A stretch of 64,000 nt of DNA, taken from NCBI RefSeq assembly GCF_002008365.1, contig NZ_MRDL01000051.1, forward strand, positions 372,001 to 436,000, read 5' to 3'. The stretch's first letter is position 1; every line of letters starts with the position of its first letter. Shown here piece after piece: positions 7,305 to 17,614 of the stretch. A program made the position numbers and the translations under genes. The notes beneath the pieces are model-generated. The model ran no database searches, was not told where the DNA came from, and was given only the letters and a program-made list of their open reading frames with translations. This DNA is from Rhizobium leguminosarum bv. viciae USDA 2370 (lineage in GTDB: Bacteria; Pseudomonadota; Alphaproteobacteria; Rhizobiales; Rhizobiaceae).

Positions 7305-9767
7305 ATGACATCCTTGCCGAAGAACGGTTTCAACATCGACCTTTCCGGTTCGTGGCAGCTTGCCTCTGTCGATGGCGAGATCCGCACTACAATCATCTTG
7401 CCGGGCGACGTGCACACCGCGCTCCACCGGGCAGGACTGATCCCCGATCCCTATTTCGGCCGCAACGAGGAAAAGGTGCAGTGGGTCGCCGAGCGCGAAT
7501 GGGCGGTCGAGCGCAGCTTCACGCTTGCTGAGGTCGAAGGCGACTGGTATCTCGATATCGACTATCTCGACACGGTCGCCAGCGTCCACGTCAACGGCTT
7601 CCTGGCGCTCGAAGCCGATAATAGCTTCCGCCGCTACCGGCCCGATATCTCCAGCATGCTGAAATCAGGCGACAACAGCATTCGCATCGTCTTTGCCTCC
7701 AGCATCGCTGTTGCTGCTGCGCGGCAGAAGCAGCAGCCCTTCTACATTCCCTACAGCACCGGAAATTCGCCAATCCCCGACGGCAACATGTTGCGCAAGC
7801 CGCAATGCCATTTCGGCTGGGACTGGAACATCGCCATTGCGCCGCTCGGCCTTTACGGGACGATCGCGCTGAAAAAGCTCGAAACGGCGCGCATCGAACA
7901 CGTCGTCACCCGCCAGACCCACAATAATGACGGTTCGGTCGATCTCAAAGTGACGGCGACGCTGTTTTCCAAGGGGCCGGACATTGCCCAGGTCTATTTT
8001 GAGCTCGACGGCGAGCGCGTGCGCCTGGATGTCGGCGTCAATGGCGAGACCCATGTCAACCATCTCTTCCATATCGACAATCCACGCCTCTGGTGGCCGT
8101 CTGGCAGCGGTGAGCAGGCGCTCTACAGGCTATCCGTCGAATTGCCGACGGATCAGGTGGCCAAGCAGATCGGTCTTCGCACCATCGAACTGATCACCAC
8201 GCCGGATGCATCAGGCAGCCGCTTCGCTTTCAAGGTCAACGGCCGCGAGATCTTCTGCCGCGGCGCCAACTGGATCCCGGCCGACGCGCTATTTTCGCTG
8301 TCTTCGCCCGAGAAGACCGAGGACCTGCTGCAATCGGCCAAAGCCGCCAATATGAACATGATCCGCGTCTGGGGCGGCGGCTTCTACGAGCAGGATCATT
8401 TCTACGATCTCTGCGACCGGCTGGGCCTCATGGTCTGGCAGGACTTCATGTTCGCTTGCAACCTCTATCCCTCGACCGAGGACTTCCTCGACAATGTAAC
8501 GATCGAGGTCGATTACCATGTGCGCCGGCTCTCCTCGCATGCCTCGATCGTGCTCTGGTGCGGCGACAACGAGCTGGTCGGGGCGCTCACCTGGTTCGAG
8601 GAATCCCGCAAGGACCGCGACCGTTATCTCGTCTCCTATGATCGCCTCAACCGCACGATCGAGCAGGCGGTGAAGAAGGCGTTGCCCGGCGCGCTCTGGT
8701 GGCCGTCGAGCCCGGCGTCCGGCTATCTCGATTTCGGCGATGCCTGGCATGCGGACGGGTCCGGCGACATGCACTACTGGTCGGTCTGGCACGAGAACAA
8801 GTCGTTCGACAATTACCGTTCGGTGCGTCCGCGCTTCTGCTCGGAATTCGGCTTCCAGTCCTATACGTCGCTGCCTGTGATCAGGACCTATGCCGAGGAG
8901 AAGGACATGAACGTCGCTTCCCCCGTCATGGAGCTGCACCAGAAGAATGCCGGCGGTAACGAGCGCATCGCCGGCACGATGTTCCGCTATTTCCGCTTCC
9001 CCAAGGATTTTCCGAACTTCGTCTATCTCTCCCAGATCCAGCAGGGGCTGGCGATTAAGACGGCGGTGGAATACTGGCGGTCGCTCAAACCCCATTGCAT
9101 GGGCACGATCTACTGGCAGCTCAACGACACCTGGCCGGTCGCCTCCTGGTCGAGCCTCGACTATGGCGGCCGCTGGAAGGCGATGCACTATCTCGTCAAG
9201 CGCTTCTTCCAACCGGTCGCGGTCGCTGCCATTCCTTCCGATGACGGAAAGACGATCCGCTTCTCGCTGGTCAACGACACGCTTGCCGATGTCAGCGTTG
9301 ATCTTGCAGTCTCGATCCTGACGGTAAAGGGCGAACGCCGGCACCTGAAGGACGTGCAGGCCGTGTGTTCGCCGGATGCGGCCGTCACTGCCGCGAGCAT
9401 CGACGTTTCCGATATTCCCGAGGGAACGCTGCTTGCCTGGCACTTCACCGCGTCGAACGGCACGGGCGGCGAGGGGCATTACGTCAACGGTACCTACAAG
9501 GCGCTGGAGCTGGAGCCCGCGGGGCTTGCTGTCACCCACGAATATGTCGAGGAGAATGGCTCCGTCGACATCAACGTCACCGCTAGGGGACTTGCGCTCT
9601 TCGTGATGATCGAGACCGAGACGGACGGAAAATATTCCGACAATGCCTTCGATCTCGCGGCCGGCGAGAGCCGCCGCATCACCTTTACCCCGGCACGGCC
9701 GCTTGATCGTGGCGCGCTTCCGGAGTTCCGATTCTACGACCTGTATTCCTGCCAGTCGGCGGATTGA
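7305..9767 (+). CDS. Glycoside hydrolase family 2, beta-mannosidase-like
   Basis: Predicted cytoplasmic exo-beta-glycosidase of 820 residues with no signal peptide. The N-terminal sugar-binding jelly-roll (SGSWQLASVDGEI, VHTALHRAGLIPDPYFGRNE) matches the beta-mannosidase branch of GH2. The TIM-barrel core carries VWGGGFYEQDHFYDLCDRLG, the acid/base Glu in WCGDNELVGA and the nucleophile Glu in CSEFGFQSY. A C-terminal beta-sandwich follows. It sits 123 bases after the transporter ATPase in the same direction, so imported glycosides are probably hydrolysed inside the cell. Beta-mannosidase is the family-level best guess; the exact substrate is not readable. Confidence 0.88.
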   Translation: MTSLPKNGFNIDLSGSWQLASVDGEIRTTIILPGDVHTALHRAGLIPDPYFGRNEEKVQWVAEREWAVERSFTLAEVEGDWYLDIDYLDTVASVHVNGFLALEADNSFRRYRPDISSMLKSGDNSIRIVFASSIAVAAARQKQQPFYIPYSTGNSPIPDGNMLRKPQCHFGWDWNIAIAPLGLYGTIALKKLETARIEHVVTRQTHNNDGSVDLKVTATLFSKGPDIAQVYFELDGERVRLDVGVNGETHVNHLFHIDNPRLWWPSGSGEQALYRLSVELPTDQVAKQIGLRTIELITTPDASGSRFAFKVNGREIFCRGANWIPADALFSLSSPEKTEDLLQSAKAANMNMIRVWGGGFYEQDHFYDLCDRLGLMVWQDFMFACNLYPSTEDFLDNVTIEVDYHVRRLSSHASIVLWCGDNELVGALTWFEESRKDRDRYLVSYDRLNRTIEQAVKKALPGALWWPSSPASGYLDFGDAWHADGSGDMHYWSVWHENKSFDNYRSVRPRFCSEFGFQSYTSLPVIRTYAEEKDMNVASPVMELHQKNAGGNERIAGTMFRYFRFPKDFPNFVYLSQIQQGLAIKTAVEYWRSLKPHCMGTIYWQLNDTWPVASWSSLDYGGRWKAMHYLVKRFFQPVAVAAIPSDDGKTIRFSLVNDTLADVSVDLAVSILTVKGERRHLKDVQAVCSPDAAVTAASIDVSDIPEGTLLAWHFTASNGTGGEGHYVNGTYKALELEPAGLAVTHEYVEENGSVDINVTARGLALFVMIETETDGKYSDNAFDLAAGESRRITFTPARPLDRGALPEFRFYDLYSCQSAD

Positions 9768-9804
9768 TCTTGCAAGAATGGGCACGAGGCCCAAGGAGAA
9801 CATA

Positions 9805-10566
9805 ATGACGAAACTCAGCTACCAGCTCTATAGCGCCCGCAACTTCCAGCCTTATTCGGCGATTTTCGAAAAACTTGGCAAATCAGGCTATGCCGAAGTC
9901 GAGGGCTTCGGCGGTATCTATGCCGATCTCGACGATGCCGGGCTGAAGAGCCTTCGCGCTGAGCTCGACAAGAATGGCCTGGTTATGGCGAGCGGCCATT
10001 TCAGCCCCGACTTCCTCGAGAAGGAGGTTGAGAAGTCGCTGAACATTGCCAAGATCCTCGGCATGGATTCGATTTATGCGCCGCATCTGGCGGCCGAGGA
10101 ACGCCCGTCCGACGCTGCCGGCTGGGCGGCCTTCGGCAAACGCCTGCAGGAGATCAGCAAGCCCTACAAGGCTGCCGGCTACGAATTCGGCTGGCACAAT
10201 CATGATTTCGAATTCTTCAAGCTGCAGGATGGCTCGCGGCCGATCGAGCACATCTTCGAAGGCGCGCCCGACATTTCCTGGGAAGCCGATATCGCCTGGG
10301 TTATCCGCGGCGGCGCCGATCCCTTCGCCTGGATCGAGAAGCTCGGACCGCGCATCACCGCGGTCCATGTCAAGGACATCGCACCGGCCGGCGAGGCGAC
10401 GGATGAGAGCGGCTGGGCAGATGTCGGTCACGGCAAGGTCGAGTGGGCCAGGCTGATGACGGCGTTGCGCGCCACCAAGGCCAAGCACTACGTCGTCGAA
10501 CACGATAACCCGAATGACATCGACCGCAATATCAGCCGCTCGATCGCATCCTTCCAGACCTACTGA
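9805..10566 (+). CDS. Sugar phosphate isomerase/epimerase family (AP endonuclease 2 fold)
   Basis: TIM-barrel metal enzyme of 253 residues. The start is the ATG at 9805, preceded by AAGGAGAACATA. Features include LSYQLYSARNFQPYS at the N-terminus and metal-ligand-type residues in YEFGWHNHDFEF, WEADIAWV, AVHVKDI and VEHDNP. Relatives are xylose-isomerase-like proteins including inositol and 3-keto-sugar enzymes. It lies 37 bases after the GH2 gene and 9 bases before a Gfo/Idh/MocA dehydrogenase, a pairing common in oxidative glycoside breakdown via 3-keto sugars. The reaction here is not known. Confidence 0.85.
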   Translation: MTKLSYQLYSARNFQPYSAIFEKLGKSGYAEVEGFGGIYADLDDAGLKSLRAELDKNGLVMASGHFSPDFLEKEVEKSLNIAKILGMDSIYAPHLAAEERPSDAAGWAAFGKRLQEISKPYKAAGYEFGWHNHDFEFFKLQDGSRPIEHIFEGAPDISWEADIAWVIRGGADPFAWIEKLGPRITAVHVKDIAPAGEATDESGWADVGHGKVEWARLMTALRATKAKHYVVEHDNPNDIDRNISRSIASFQTY

Positions 10567-10575
10567 GGCTTCATC

Positions 10576-11709
10576 ATGACCAGGGAACTTGGCGTCGGCA
10601 TCATCGGATGCGGCAACATCTCCACCACTTACTTCTCACTGGCACCGCTCTTCAAGGGGCTGAAGGTGCTGGCCTGCGCCGATATCAACGCGCAGGCGGC
10701 TGAGGCGCGCGCTAAGGAATATGGCGTCAAAGCGCAGACGATCGACGCGCTTCTCGTCAATGACGAGATCGACGTTGTCGTCAACCTGACGATCCCGGAT
10801 GCGCATTTCCGGGTATCGAAGGCGATCCTCGAGGCCGGAAAACATGTCTACTCGGAAAAGCCGCTGGTGCTTTCGCTCGAAGAGGGCGAGGAGCTTCGCC
10901 GCATCGCCAAGCAGAAGAACCTTGCCGTCGGCTGCGCGCCCGACACTTTCCTCGGCGGCGCCCATCAACTCGCCCGCAAGTTCATCGATGACGGCGGCAT
11001 TGGCCGGGTGACCTCGGGCGCCTGCTACGTCATGAGCCCCGGCATGGAGATGTGGCATCCGAACCCGGATTTCTTCTTCCTGCCAGGCGGCGGCCCGATC
11101 CTCGATCTCGGCCCCTATTACATCGCTAATCTGATCAATCTGATCGGCCCGGTCAAACGTGTCGGCGGCATGACCTCGATGGCGTCGCCCACCCGCACGA
11201 TCACCAGCGAGCCGCGCAATGGCGAGATCATCCCGGTCAAGACGCCGACGACGATCCAGGCGCTGCTCGAATTCGTCAACGGTGCCACGGTGACGCTGAC
11301 GGCGAGCTGGGATGTGTGGTCGCACCGCCATGCCAATATGGAGCTCTACGGCACCGATGGCTCGCTCTATGTGCCGGACCCGAACTTCTTCGGCGGCACC
11401 GTCGAGGCCAGCGGCCGCGACAAGGACATCAAGCCGCTTGAGGCTTGGGAGCATCCGTTCGGCAAGATCAACCAGGAAAACCCGAACGGCGCGCGCGCCA
11501 ACTACCGCACTGCCGGCCTTGCCGACATGGTGATGGCGCTGATCGAGGGGCGCGATGCGCGCTGCTCGCTCGACCGCACGCTGCACGGCGTCGACGTCAT
11601 GACCTCGATCCTGAAGTCGGGCGAGGAGGGCCGTTTCATCGACCTGACGACGACCTGCACGCAGCCGGCCGCCCTCGGTATCGAAGAGGCGCAGGCGCTC
11701 TTGAAGTAA
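10576..11709 (+). CDS. Gfo/Idh/MocA family NAD(P)-dependent oxidoreductase
   Basis: Predicted sugar or inositol dehydrogenase of 377 residues. The N-terminal Rossmann fold starts with VGIIGCGNISTTYF, and the family's catalytic EKP is in VYSEKPLVLSLEEGEEL at about residues 92-108. The C-terminal alpha/beta domain includes GGGPILDLGPYYIANLINL, the usual substrate-site region with conserved Asp. Its neighbour is the isomerase-like gene 9 bases upstream. Likely role: oxidation or reduction of a released hexose or glycoside. Substrate and cofactor are not defined by the sequence. Confidence 0.88.
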   Translation: MTRELGVGIIGCGNISTTYFSLAPLFKGLKVLACADINAQAAEARAKEYGVKAQTIDALLVNDEIDVVVNLTIPDAHFRVSKAILEAGKHVYSEKPLVLSLEEGEELRRIAKQKNLAVGCAPDTFLGGAHQLARKFIDDGGIGRVTSGACYVMSPGMEMWHPNPDFFFLPGGGPILDLGPYYIANLINLIGPVKRVGGMTSMASPTRTITSEPRNGEIIPVKTPTTIQALLEFVNGATVTLTASWDVWSHRHANMELYGTDGSLYVPDPNFFGGTVEASGRDKDIKPLEAWEHPFGKINQENPNGARANYRTAGLADMVMALIEGRDARCSLDRTLHGVDVMTSILKSGEEGRFIDLTTTCTQPAALGIEEAQALLK

Positions 11710-11757
11710 CAGGAAGAATGCCTGTATCTCGTTGGACCGCGAGACATACCGTCAAAG

Positions 11758-11830
11758 TCGTTATCCTCGGCCTTGTGCCGAGGATCTACAGGCAGGGCGG
11801 CAGATGCTCGGCACAAGGCGAGCATGACGA
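11758..11830. repeat. Palindromic intergenic repeat (REP/BIME-like)
   Basis: Two near-complementary arms lie at 11758-11783 and 11806-11830. Each arm itself contains a small palindrome around CCTTGTGCCGAG. Sequence of the type ATCCTCGGCCTTGTGCCGAGG is widely scattered between rhizobial genes (established in general terms). It occupies the 150-base gap between the MocA-like and AKR genes inside the operon. Confidence 0.6.
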
Positions 11831-11860
11831 CTGTATAGATATTTTAGCAAGGAGAGTCTT

Positions 11861-12892
<1,032 letters not shown>

Positions 12893-12900
12893 TCACGTCA

Positions 12901-12930
12901 GGCCCGGAGGCAAGTCTTCCGGGCCTTTTT
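12901..12930 (+). terminator. Rho-independent terminator of the glycoside operon
   Basis: GGCCCGGAGG and CTTCCGGGCC pair over ten positions (one G-T wobble) around a CAAGT loop, and TTTTT follows directly. It lies 8 bases after the AKR stop. Confidence 0.88.
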
Positions 12931-12982
12931 CTGCTATAATCTGATGTACGTACAGCAAAAAGCGGTCGGAGGAGACCCTGTC

Positions 12983-14596
12983 ATGATCCGCAACCCCATC
13001 TTGCCCGGGTTTAACCCCGATCCGTCGATCTGCCGCGTCGGCGCGGATTATTACATCGCCACCTCAACCTTCGAATGGTATCCCGGCGTGCAGATCCACC
13101 ATTCGCGGGACCTGGTGAACTGGACACTGGTGCGCCGGCCGCTAGAGCGGAAATCGCAGCTCGACATGCGCGGCAATCCGGATAGCTGCGGCATCTGGGC
13201 GCCGTGCCTGTCCTATGCCGACGGGCAGTTCTGGCTGGTCTATACCGACGTCAAGCGTTACGACGGCAATTTCAAGGATGCGCCGAACTACATCGTCACG
13301 GCACCTACGATCGAGGCCGATTGGTCCGAGCCGGTCTATGTCAATTCCTCCGGCTTCGATCCCTCGCTCTTCCATGACGATGACGGCCGCAAGTGGTTCG
13401 TCAACATGCAGTGGAACCACCGCACCGAAAGCTATGGCGGCTCGCCGAAATCGCCGGCCTTCGACGGCATCCTGCTGCAGGAATGGGATCCGGCGGCAAA
13501 GGCGCTGAAGGGGCCGATCAAGAACATCTTCGCAGGCAGCCCGCTCGGCCTCGTCGAGGGCCCGCATCTCTTCAAGCGCAATGGCTGGTATTATCTGACG
13601 ACCGCCGAGGGCGGCACCGGCTACGACCATGCCGTCACCATGGCGCGGTCGCGAAAGATCGACGGACCCTATGAGATGCATCCGAACATGCATCTCATCA
13701 CCTCCAAGGATCATCCGGGCGCAGTGCTGCAGCGAGCAGGGCATGGCCAATATGTCGAGACGCCGGAGGGCGAGGCCTATCACACCCATCTCTGCGGCCG
13801 GCCACTACCGCCGAAACGGCGCTGCACGCTGGGGCGCGAGACATCCTTACAGAAATGCGTCTGGCGCGACGATGACTGGCTCTATCTTGAAAACGGCACC
13901 TCGGTGCCGGATGTCGATGTGCCGGGCCTCTTTGGCGCGGTTCCCGTGGAAAAGCCGATGCGCAGCGAATACAACTTCGACGGCGGCACATTGCCTGCCG
14001 ATTTCCAGTGGCTGCGCACGCCCGAGCCCAAGCGCATCTTTAACCTCACGGATCGTCCCGGCCATCTGCGCCTGATTGCGCGCGAAAGCATCGGCTCCTG
14101 GTTCGAACAGTCGCTGGTCGCCCGCCGCCAGGAACACCACAGTTTCCGCGCCGAGACCGTGATCGAGTTCTCGCCCGACACCTATCAGCAGGTGGCGGGG
14201 CTGACGCATTACTACAACCGTCACAAGTTCCACGCGGTTGCTGTGACGCTGCACGAAACACTCGGCCGCTGCGTGACGATCCTCTCCTGCAACGGCGACT
14301 ACCCGAACGGACGCCTGAGCTTTCCCGCCGACAGCGGGGTTTCGATCGCCGCCGAGGGCCGCGTTCAGCTCGCCATGGAAATCCGCGAGAACGACCTGCA
14401 ATTCTTCTGGCAGACAGAAGGCAAGGGCGCCTGGCAGCCGATCGGCCCGATCCTTGACGCCGGCGTGATTTCCGACGAGGGCGGACGTGGCGAACACGGC
14501 TCCTTCACCGGCGCCTTCGCTGGCGTATTCGCTTTCGATACGTCGGGTCGGGCGAAGGCAGCGGATTTCGATTGGTTCAATTACGACGAGCTGTAA
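12983..14596 (+). CDS. Glycoside hydrolase family 43 (beta-xylosidase / arabinofuranosidase-like)
   Basis: Predicted intracellular inverting glycosidase of 537 residues without signal peptide. The start is the ATG at 12983 after GGAGGAG. The five-bladed propeller opens with NPILPGFNPDPSICRVGADYY, which holds the catalytic-base Asp, and contains SGFDPSLFHDDDGRKW and the acid Glu in GLVEGPHLFKRNGWYYL. The C-terminal beta-sandwich, typical of XynB-like GH43 enzymes, starts at about residue 330. It follows the operon terminator, so it has its own promoter. It likely trims xylo-oligosaccharides or related side chains imported by the upstream transporter. Confidence 0.9.
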   Translation: MIRNPILPGFNPDPSICRVGADYYIATSTFEWYPGVQIHHSRDLVNWTLVRRPLERKSQLDMRGNPDSCGIWAPCLSYADGQFWLVYTDVKRYDGNFKDAPNYIVTAPTIEADWSEPVYVNSSGFDPSLFHDDDGRKWFVNMQWNHRTESYGGSPKSPAFDGILLQEWDPAAKALKGPIKNIFAGSPLGLVEGPHLFKRNGWYYLTTAEGGTGYDHAVTMARSRKIDGPYEMHPNMHLITSKDHPGAVLQRAGHGQYVETPEGEAYHTHLCGRPLPPKRRCTLGRETSLQKCVWRDDDWLYLENGTSVPDVDVPGLFGAVPVEKPMRSEYNFDGGTLPADFQWLRTPEPKRIFNLTDRPGHLRLIARESIGSWFEQSLVARRQEHHSFRAETVIEFSPDTYQQVAGLTHYYNRHKFHAVAVTLHETLGRCVTILSCNGDYPNGRLSFPADSGVSIAAEGRVQLAMEIRENDLQFFWQTEGKGAWQPIGPILDAGVISDEGGRGEHGSFTGAFAGVFAFDTSGRAKAADFDWFNYDEL

Positions 14597-15081
14597 GGGT
14601 GCACCCTTGGTCGCTTTCATCCGCAATGGATCACGGAAAGAGCGAGGAGCGGAGAAGAGGCACATAAAAAGAAAGCCGGCGCAGGGCCGGCTAAGACGGA
14701 ACGCGGGTGAACAGGGGATACTGGCCGGTTCCAAGCACTTCGTGACTGAACAATAACTTTGACTACATGCCGAGGCAGCGAAAAAGGGGCGCAACGAGAA
14801 CACCCGGAGACGGCTCCGCAAAGGGGTGGGCGGCGGGGCGGATGCCGGTGCTGGCCTCGGCTCCCTTATCGGGCATGAATATCACCGGATGATGACATCT
14901 GAAGCCGGCGCTGCCTTTCTTTCGCAAAACCCGATGCCGGCTACTTCGCCCGCGTCAGCAGGTCAGCGGGCCAACTGTGTTAGCAGCGTGAATGCAGTGT
15001 TCATGGCTTAAGGATGTTAAAGCGTTACAAAGGGACTATATAGCGGCCGAAGTAACTTCCAAGAATCCGCAAGAGTCCCGC
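14597..15081. other. 485-base intergenic region
   Basis: No credible gene is seen. A hairpin at 14674-14692 has arms AGCCGGC / GCCGGCT; the A-rich flank on its left would act as a T-run for minus-strand transcription, and there is none for the plus-strand gene. Near the right end, CTATAT at 15036-15041 resembles the rhizobial -10 element and may drive the ABC-2 operon, but no clear -35 accompanies it. Confidence 0.4.
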
Positions 15082-16008
15082 ATGGCCCCCATCATTTCCG
15101 TTCAGAACCTCACCAAGACCTATGCCAATGGGTTCGAGGCCCTGAAGGGCATCAATCTCGACGTCGAAAAGGGTGAGATCCTGGCGCTGCTCGGGCCAAA
15201 CGGTGCAGGCAAGACGACGCTGATCTCGATCATCTGCGGCATCGCCAATCCGAGCGGCGGCCGGGTGTTGGTCGCCGGCCACGACGTCGTGAAGGATTTC
15301 CGCGCCACCCGCGGGATGATCGGGCTGGTGCCGCAGGAGCTGACCACCGACCAGTTCGAGACGGTGTTCAATACCGTGAGCTTTTCGCGCGGTCTGCACG
15401 GCAAGAAAGCCAATCCGGCCCATATCGAGAAGGTGCTGCGCGCACTCTCGCTCTGGGACAAAAAGGACAATATGCTGCGCCAACTCTCCGGTGGCATGAA
15501 GCGACGGGTACTGATCGCCAAGGCGCTCTCGCATGAGCCGGATATTCTTTTCCTTGACGAGCCGACCGCCGGCGTCGACGTGACGCTGCGCAAGGACATG
15601 TGGCATGTCGTCGAAGAGCTTAGGGCCTCCGGCGTCACCATCATCCTGACCACTCATTATATCGAAGAGGCGGAGGAAATCGCCGACCGCGTCGGAGTCA
15701 TCAATGGCGGCGAATTGCTGCTCGTCGAGGACAAGGCGGCGCTGATGGCCAAGCTCGGCCGCAAGCAGCTCATTCTCGATCTCACCGAACCGCTCAGCCG
15801 ACTGCCGGACTGTTTTGCCGGCAATGGACTGACGCTGGAAGCGGACGGGAATCGGCTGACCTATGATTTCGATACTGACAACGAGCAGGAAAGCATCGCC
15901 GCACTGCTGACCCGACTCGGCGAGAACAACATCCATTTCAAGGATCTCTCGACGCGGCAAAGCTCGCTCGAGGACATCTTCGTGGCGCTGGTGGGAGCGG
16001 GCAAATGA
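15082..16008 (+). CDS. ABC-2 type exporter ATP-binding protein
   Basis: ATPase subunit of a two-gene ABC-2 exporter (NodI/CcmA/DrrA-like), 308 residues from the ATG at 15082. Walker A is GPNGAGKTT, the signature is LSGGMKRRVLIAKAL, Walker B is DILFLDEPTAGVD and the H-loop is ILTTHYIEEAEEIADRVG. A C-terminal domain of about 80 residues (LILDLTEPLSRL to LEDIFVALVG) is typical of the DUF4162-like tail. It overlaps the permease by 4 bases. The substrate is unknown; nodIJ is a relative, but no nodulation gene is nearby. Confidence 0.92.
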   Translation: MAPIISVQNLTKTYANGFEALKGINLDVEKGEILALLGPNGAGKTTLISIICGIANPSGGRVLVAGHDVVKDFRATRGMIGLVPQELTTDQFETVFNTVSFSRGLHGKKANPAHIEKVLRALSLWDKKDNMLRQLSGGMKRRVLIAKALSHEPDILFLDEPTAGVDVTLRKDMWHVVEELRASGVTIILTTHYIEEAEEIADRVGVINGGELLLVEDKAALMAKLGRKQLILDLTEPLSRLPDCFAGNGLTLEADGNRLTYDFDTDNEQESIAALLTRLGENNIHFKDLSTRQSSLEDIFVALVGAGK

Positions 16009-16766
16009 ACGTTGAAGCGGTCAAATCGATCTATTTCTTCGAGATGGCGCGTACGCGCCGCACTCTGCTGCAGAGCGTCATCTCGCCCGTGATCTCAACC
16101 TCGCTTTATTTCATCGTCTTCGGTGCCGCGGTCGGTTCACGTATCCAGGAGGTAGAGGGCGTGTCCTACGGCGCCTTCATCACACCCGGCTTGATCATGC
16201 TGACGCTGCTTGGCCAGTGCATCAGCAATGGCTCCTTCGGCATTTATTTCCCGAAATTCACCGGCACGATCTACGAGGTACTTTCGGCGCCGGTGGCGAT
16301 GACGGAGATCCTGCTCGGTTATGTCGGGGCGGCGGCGACCAAGGGGATGCTGATCGGCTTCATCATTCTCTTGACAGCCAATCTTTTCGTCGACGTCAGG
16401 ATCGAGCATCCCTTCATGATGATCCTGTTCTTCCTGCTGACAGCGATCACCTTCAGTCTGTTCGGCTTCATGATCGGCATCTGGGCCGGCAATTTCGAAC
16501 AGCTGAACCTCATTCCCATGCTGGTCGTGCCGCCGCTGACCTTCCTCGGCGGGAGTTTCTATTCGGTCAGCATGCTGCCGCCCTTCTGGCAGGTGGTCAG
16601 CCACCTCAATCCGGTGCTCTATCTCGTCAGCGGCTTCCGCTGGAGCTTTTACGGGATCGCCGATGTCAATCCGGCGATCAGCCTGGCGATGATCACGGTA
16701 TTCCTGGTGATCTGCCTGGGAACACTCGCCTGGATCTTCAAGACCGGTTACCGGCTGCGCAACTGA
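16005..16766 (+). CDS. ABC-2 type exporter permease
   Basis: Membrane subunit of 253 residues with six predicted helices, among them LLQSVISPVISTSLYFIVFGAAVGS, FITPGLIMLTLLGQCI and MLIGFIILLTANLFVDV. It has the ABC-2 signature region PMLVVPPLTFLGGSFYSVSMLPPFWQ. The start ATG overlaps the ATPase stop (ATGA), so the pair is translationally coupled. A strong terminator follows at 16787-16824. Confidence 0.92.
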   Translation: MNVEAVKSIYFFEMARTRRTLLQSVISPVISTSLYFIVFGAAVGSRIQEVEGVSYGAFITPGLIMLTLLGQCISNGSFGIYFPKFTGTIYEVLSAPVAMTEILLGYVGAAATKGMLIGFIILLTANLFVDVRIEHPFMMILFFLLTAITFSLFGFMIGIWAGNFEQLNLIPMLVVPPLTFLGGSFYSVSMLPPFWQVVSHLNPVLYLVSGFRWSFYGIADVNPAISLAMITVFLVICLGTLAWIFKTGYRLRN

Positions 16767-16786
16767 TCGTTTTCTGAAACAACCAT

Positions 16787-16824
16787 CGGAAAACTCGATG
16801 ACGTCATCGGTTTCTTCCGTTTTT
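16787..16824 (+). terminator. Strong intrinsic terminator after the ABC-2 operon
   Basis: A near-perfect long palindrome centred on CGATGACGTCATCG: arms of about 16 bases (CGGAA-AAAC.. / GTTTCTTCCG) followed by TTTTT. It separates the exporter genes from the SDR gene. Confidence 0.8.
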
Positions 16825-16876
16825 CTTCCGCTCCGGCCTGAGGCATCTGCTGCGTCAGCCAAGAAGGAGACGGCAG

Positions 16877-17614
16877 ATGACGGGTATCAGGATCGAAGGC
16901 GCGAAGATCATTATTGTTGGCGGCAGTTCCGGAATGGGGCTGGCGCTGGCGAGGCGTTTGCTCGGGGAAGGGGCGGCGGTGACGATTGCAGGACGCAGCG
17001 AAGATAGGCTTGCGGCGGCCCGCCGCGCTCTCGGTGACCATCCTGGAGTGGCGACGATTGCTGTCGACATATCGCGGGAGGAAGAGGTCGCGGCGCTGTT
17101 CCGCAATGGCGGGCCGGTCGATCACATCGTCAGCACGGCGGCAGATATCGGAGGAGCCTATCAGCTGCTGCCTTCGATTGAGCTTGCGGCGGCGCAAAGA
17201 GTGGTCGAGAGCAAGTTCTACGGGCCGCTGATGCTGGCGAAATATGGTGCCGCCCATTTGCCGCCCTCAGGATCGATCACCTATACGTCAGGTGTTGCGG
17301 CCTACCGGCCCGCGGCGCGTGGATCGGTGGTCGCCGCCGTCAATGCGGCACTGGAGGGCCTGGTCAGGGCACTTGCAGTCGAACTAGCGCCGATCCGGAT
17401 CAACGCGGTGTCGCCCGGATGGGTGGATACACCGATCTGGAGCTTCGTCGCCGGCGACGCCAAGCAGGCGACGCTCGACGCGATGGCGCAGCGCCTGCCG
17501 GCGGGGCGCGTTGGACGGCCTGATGATATTGCCGATGCGATCCGCTTCCTGATCGGCAACGGATTCACGACAGGCACTATCCTGCATGTCGAAGGCGGGC
17601 ATCGGCTGATCTGA
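16877..17614 (+). CDS. SDR-family protein lacking the canonical YxxxK catalytic pair
   Basis: Short-chain dehydrogenase fold, 245 residues. The NAD(P)-binding motif GGSSGMG is at about 15-21, and AGRSEDRL follows beta-2, suggesting NADPH preference. The strand with the catalytic Ser is present (ITYTSGVAAYRP). Where SDRs carry YxASKaA, this protein reads GSVVAAVNAALEGL, so neither Tyr nor Lys is present at the usual spacing. The C-terminus has NAVSPGWVDTPIW and a final VEGGHRLI. It may be a divergent reductase or a non-catalytic NADP-binding protein. Its 3' end overlaps that of the convergent LysR gene by 38 bases. Confidence 0.85.
   Translation: MTGIRIEGAKIIIVGGSSGMGLALARRLLGEGAAVTIAGRSEDRLAAARRALGDHPGVATIAVDISREEEVAALFRNGGPVDHIVSTAADIGGAYQLLPSIELAAAQRVVESKFYGPLMLAKYGAAHLPPSGSITYTSGVAAYRPAARGSVVAAVNAALEGLVRALAVELAPIRINAVSPGWVDTPIWSFVAGDAKQATLDAMAQRLPAGRVGRPDDIADAIRFLIGNGFTTGTILHVEGGHRLI

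Noticed and set aside
8289..9803. 504-codon open frame antisense to the GH2 gene
   Set aside because: Composition is typical of antisense to a GC-rich gene, and the sense strand has clear catalytic motifs.
14826..15011. Short frame upstream of the ABC-2 operon
   Set aside because: No ribosome-binding site, an atypical Gly/Ala-rich start and no recognisable domain.
15082..16766. ABC-2 pair as nodIJ
   Set aside because: The fold is the same superfamily, but no nod box or other nodulation gene is nearby, so a general ABC-2 exporter is the safer call.
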